Shown piece after piece: positions 50,767-53,088 of a stretch of 53,088 bases of DNA. The notes beneath the pieces are model-generated. The model was not told the DNA's origin and ran no database searches. It was given only the letters and a program-made list of their open reading frames with translations. The stretch spans positions 1 through 53,088 of the forward strand of contig JANLTP010000068.1 in the NCBI GenBank assembly GCA_031363055.1, in the 5' to 3' direction. This stretch comes from JANLTP01 sp031363055 (GTDB taxonomy: Bacteria; Pseudomonadota; Gammaproteobacteria; Burkholderiales; Burkholderiaceae_E). Position 1 is the first letter of the stretch; the number at the start of each line of letters is the position of its first letter. Made by a program: the position numbers and the translations under genes.

Positions 50767-51282
50767 TGGCACGCCGCGCTGATGCGCGGCTGCGGCTTTG
50801 TTGCAGCAGCTACCGTCGGACTGATCACCATCATGGTCTGTGTCGACGTACTTGGTCGCAATCTCGGCCTGGGTAACGTACCCTGGATCCTCGAAGTCAC
50901 CGAGTATGCGCTGCCGGTGGCGACCTTGTCGGCGGCGCCCTGGCTGATGTGGCGCAACGCCCATGTTCGACTCGATCTGTTGGGCATGGTGTTGAGCCAG
51001 GCAGGGCAACGCCGCGCCGACCGGATTTCGGCGGCGGTCGGGGTCATCGTCAGCGCGGTGTTCGTCTGGTACGGCATCGCCACCTTGCTTGATAGCCGGC
51101 GCGCCGGCAGCATTGTTATGAAGGCGCTGATTTTCCCGGAATGGTGGTTATTCATTCCGGTGCCGATCGGGTTTGCATTGCTGGCTCTGGAGTGCGCGCG
51201 CAGACTGGTCTGGCCCTCCGGTCTTGCCGAATCGGCGAGCATCGGCGGCGCCGCCATCAAGCCGCCGATTGAGACCTCGTGA
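50758..51282 (+). CDS. TRAP transporter small permease DctQ
   Basis: A 174-residue protein with four transmembrane helices (CGFVAAATVGLITIMVCVDV, YALPVATLSAAPWLMWRNAH, ISAAVGVIVSAVFVWYGIAT, WWLFIPVPIGFALLALECAR). The DctQ pattern D-V-x-x-R-N after helix 1 and the E-x-x-x-Y/W region (ILEVTEYALP) are present. It overlaps dctM by 4 bp and follows dctP by 24 bp, completing a TRAP operon. Confidence 0.9.
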   Translation: MMRWHAALMRGCGFVAAATVGLITIMVCVDVLGRNLGLGNVPWILEVTEYALPVATLSAAPWLMWRNAHVRLDLLGMVLSQAGQRRADRISAAVGVIVSAVFVWYGIATLLDSRRAGSIVMKALIFPEWWLFIPVPIGFALLALECARRLVWPSGLAESASIGGAAIKPPIETS

Positions 51283-52598
51283 TCTGGTGGCAAAGCCTGT
51301 TGTTGTTGTTTGGCCTGCTGACGGTTCTGTTGTTGGTTGGACTGCCGGCCGGTTTCGCGTTTCTCGCGATCAACCTGGTCGGTGCAGTGGTCTATCTGGG
51401 CGGTGAGGCGGGGCTCATGCAGGTGGTTCGCAACAGCGTCGCCTCAGTTACCAATTTCTCGTTGACGCCGATTCCGTTTTTTATCCTGATGGGCGAAGTG
51501 CTGTTTCACACCGGTCTCGCCATGAAAGCGATCGACAGTTTTGATCGCGCCATCCAGAAGATTCCGGGCCGGCTGGCGGTCGTGGCGATCGTGGCGGGCA
51601 CGGTGTTCTCTGCGATCTCCGGTTCGACGATTGCGACCACGGCGCTGCTCGGTGGTCTGCTGTTGCCGCAGATGCTCAAGCGCGGTTATCACCCACGCAT
51701 GGCGATGGGTCCGATCATGGCGATTGGCGGCGTTGACATGCTCGTGCCGCCGTCTGCGCTGACCGTGCTGCTAGGTAGCCTGGCGGGCATTTCGATCTCG
51801 GGTCTGCTGATTGCCGGTGTCGTGCCCGGATTCATCATGGCGTTGATGTTCCTTGCTTACATTATTTTTTCGGCCTGGCGAAATCCGGCGCTGGCGCCGG
51901 TTTATGAACGCGAGGAATTGCAGGGTTGGGCGCGCTGGGCGCCGCTGGCGATCAACGTCACACCCCTGGTGTTGATTTTCGTTCTGGTCATCATCGCCAT
52001 GTCGGCCGGTTGGGCGACGCCGACCGAGTCAGCGGCCATTGGTGCGCTGGCGACGGTCGTCGTGTGTCTGGCCTATCGCAGCCTGAGCTGGAAGTCGCTC
52101 GGTCAAGCGCTGTCGGGAACTGCGGCGATCTCCGGCGTCATTTTATTTATCATTATTGGCGCAACGACGTTCTCGCAGATTCTCGCGTTCTCGGGCGCGA
52201 CCAATGGTCTGGTCGGCCTCGTCAAGGACACCGGTATGTCGGCGCCCATGGTCATGGCGGCAATGATTTTGATTCTGCTGGTGCTTGGCTGCTTCGTCGA
52301 TCAAGTCAGCATGATGCTGATCACGTTGCCGTTTTTCATGCCGATGGTCATGCACTTCGGCTGGGACCCGCTCTGGTACGGCGTCATCTATCTGATCTGC
52401 ATGCAACTCGGACTACTGACGCCGCCGTTCGGCATGCTACTCTTTACGATGCGCAGTGTGGCGCCGCCGGAAATTCCCACCTCCGAGATCTTCGCGTCGA
52501 TTGTGCCCTATGTGTTGATGGGCATTTTGATGATCGTTCTGGTGCTGCTGATTCCAGGTCTGGCAACCGGGCTGCCGGCACTCTTGTTGGGGAAATAA
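51279..52598 (+). CDS. TRAP transporter large permease DctM
   Basis: A 439-residue protein from a GTG overlapping the dctQ end. About 12 hydrophobic helices are present. DctM motifs are LTPIPFFILMGEVLFHTGLA, GTVFSAISGSTIATTALLGG, MLVPPSALTVLLGSLAGISI, WATPTESAAIGALATVVVCL and LLTPPFGMLLFTMRSVAPPE. It is the sodium-dependent transport subunit taking substrate from DctP. Its stop overlaps the ATG of the Rieske oxygenase gene, so uptake and oxidation are translationally coupled. Confidence 0.95.
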   Translation: MIWWQSLLLLFGLLTVLLLVGLPAGFAFLAINLVGAVVYLGGEAGLMQVVRNSVASVTNFSLTPIPFFILMGEVLFHTGLAMKAIDSFDRAIQKIPGRLAVVAIVAGTVFSAISGSTIATTALLGGLLLPQMLKRGYHPRMAMGPIMAIGGVDMLVPPSALTVLLGSLAGISISGLLIAGVVPGFIMALMFLAYIIFSAWRNPALAPVYEREELQGWARWAPLAINVTPLVLIFVLVIIAMSAGWATPTESAAIGALATVVVCLAYRSLSWKSLGQALSGTAAISGVILFIIIGATTFSQILAFSGATNGLVGLVKDTGMSAPMVMAAMILILLVLGCFVDQVSMMLITLPFFMPMVMHFGWDPLWYGVIYLICMQLGLLTPPFGMLLFTMRSVAPPEIPTSEIFASIVPYVLMGILMIVLVLLIPGLATGLPALLLGK

Positions 52599-53088
52599 TG
52601 GGCCGATATCACGACAATCCTCAAGCGCTCGCAGCACTGGTGCGCGAGACCGAACTGCATCGCGACGTTTATACCGACGCCGAAGTGTTTGCGCTCGAGA
52701 TGGAGCAATTGTTCTCCAACACCTGGGTGTACGTCGGTCATGCGAGTCAGGTACCCAAGGTTGGTGACTACTACACGACGACGGTTGGCGACCAGCCGGT
52801 GGTGATGGTTCGGCATACCGATGACAGCATTCGCGTGTTGCACAATCGCTGCGCCCACAAGGGTGTTCAGGTGGCGCCGGAAGGCAGCGGCAACACGGGC
52901 AAATTTTTTCGATGCCCGTACCACGCCTGGTCCTACAAGACCGACGGCAGCCTGCTCGCGATACCGCTGAAGAATGGCTACGACGACGGTACGCCGCAAG
53001 GCCGGCTGCATGGCAGCGAAGCCGCCAACGGTATGGCCGCCGTCGGTGCACTGCTGACTGCTCTGTCGATGGCGATCTTCCTGATCAC
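52598..53088 (+). CDS. Rieske [2Fe-2S] ring-hydroxylating oxygenase alpha subunit, 5' part
   Basis: Starts at the ATG overlapping the dctM stop and is open to the window end (163 residues seen). It has VYTDAEVFALEMEQLFSNTW, VYVGHASQVPKVGDYYT, then the Rieske ligands CAHKGVQV (C-x-H) and CPYHAWSYKTDGSLLAIPL (C-x2-H). These proteins hydroxylate aromatic or other substrates using electrons from a reductase. From about 52990 the translation becomes alanine-rich and then hydrophobic (NGMAAVGALLTALSMAIFLI), unlike the expected continuation. The last 100 bp may belong to another sequence joined here. Confidence 0.85.
   Translation, partial: MGRYHDNPQALAALVRETELHRDVYTDAEVFALEMEQLFSNTWVYVGHASQVPKVGDYYTTTVGDQPVVMVRHTDDSIRVLHNRCAHKGVQVAPEGSGNTGKFFRCPYHAWSYKTDGSLLAIPLKNGYDDGTPQGRLHGSEAANGMAAVGALLTALSMAIFLI

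Noticed and set aside
52437..53051. 204-codon minus-strand frame at the right end
   Set aside because: Arginine/cysteine-rich antisense shadow of dctM and the Rieske gene.
1..53088. CRISPR arrays, tRNA or rRNA genes, integrases or insertion sequences
   Set aside because: I saw no regularly spaced repeats, no tRNA-like cloverleaf blocks and no transposase or integrase motifs on either strand.

Overview
The window reads as a Burkholderiales-like betaproteobacterium. GC is moderately high, and there are a Bug-type tricarboxylate receptor, a TRAP system, a CaiB/BaiF transferase and a YqjD/YqjE/YqjK operon. This placement is inferred from gene families only. I see no rRNA, tRNA, CRISPR array, transposase or integrase.

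Left flank (1 to about 6.1 kb) is mostly intact metabolism. It has the start of a tartronate semialdehyde reductase (minus strand, cut by the window edge), a galactarate dehydratase remnant, a PEP mutase/isocitrate lyase superfamily enzyme and a ThDP-dependent acetolactate synthase-like enzyme. A run of small minus-strand genes follows (TfoX-like, GNAT, PNPOx-like, SRPBCC), with a divergent TetR regulator.

The centre (about 6.1 to 45.8 kb) is the remarkable part. Its gene content is that of an anaerobic/energy-stress regulon: BON protein, universal stress proteins, Lon, acetyl-CoA synthetase, pyruvate dehydrogenase E1/E2, alanine dehydrogenase, DUF302, thioredoxin 2, flavodoxin, ADP-glucose pyrophosphorylase, cation ATPases, CbpA/CbpM, two PRPP synthetase homologues, AMP phosphorylase, hibernation factor, Hox hydrogenase with HypE, FtsH and small cytochromes c. 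Ten FNR/ANR-type palindromes (TTGAY-N4-RTCAA or close) lie in upstream regions between 10.4 and 45.3 kb. I saw none in the flanks.

About 30 genes in or near this block are broken. Breaks are mainly internal deletions of tens to hundreds of codons, plus nonsense codons, small frameshifts and a frame-shifting 17-bp tandem duplication. The hydrogenase, the pdh/acs operon, lon, the L,D-transpeptidase, two P-type ATPases and cbpAM are all relics. Interleaved genes are apparently intact: exonuclease, yqjD/yqjE, DUF882, BON, cold-shock, DUF302, trxC, flavodoxin, glgC, both prs genes, AMP phosphorylase, hpf, ftsH, a CarS-like gene, both cytochromes and a CMD protein. The simplest reading is ongoing erosion of an ANR-type regulon with a retained subset. 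Assembly artefact has to be excluded.

The 34.5 to 41.4 kb part also holds an APH-fold kinase, an epimerase with a G-run frameshift, and a phosphodiester glycosidase-like / formylglycine-enzyme-like / secreted-protein group, the first two of which are damaged.

Right flank (45.9 to 53.1 kb) is an intact catabolic cassette: CaiB/BaiF CoA-transferase (minus), then D-aminoacylase, Bug receptor, TRAP DctP, DctQ and DctM, and a Rieske oxygenase alpha subunit cut by the window end. The plus-strand genes overlap or nearly abut, apart from 72 bp between the Bug and dctP genes. Together they look like import and breakdown of an organic-acid or N-acyl-amino-acid substrate.
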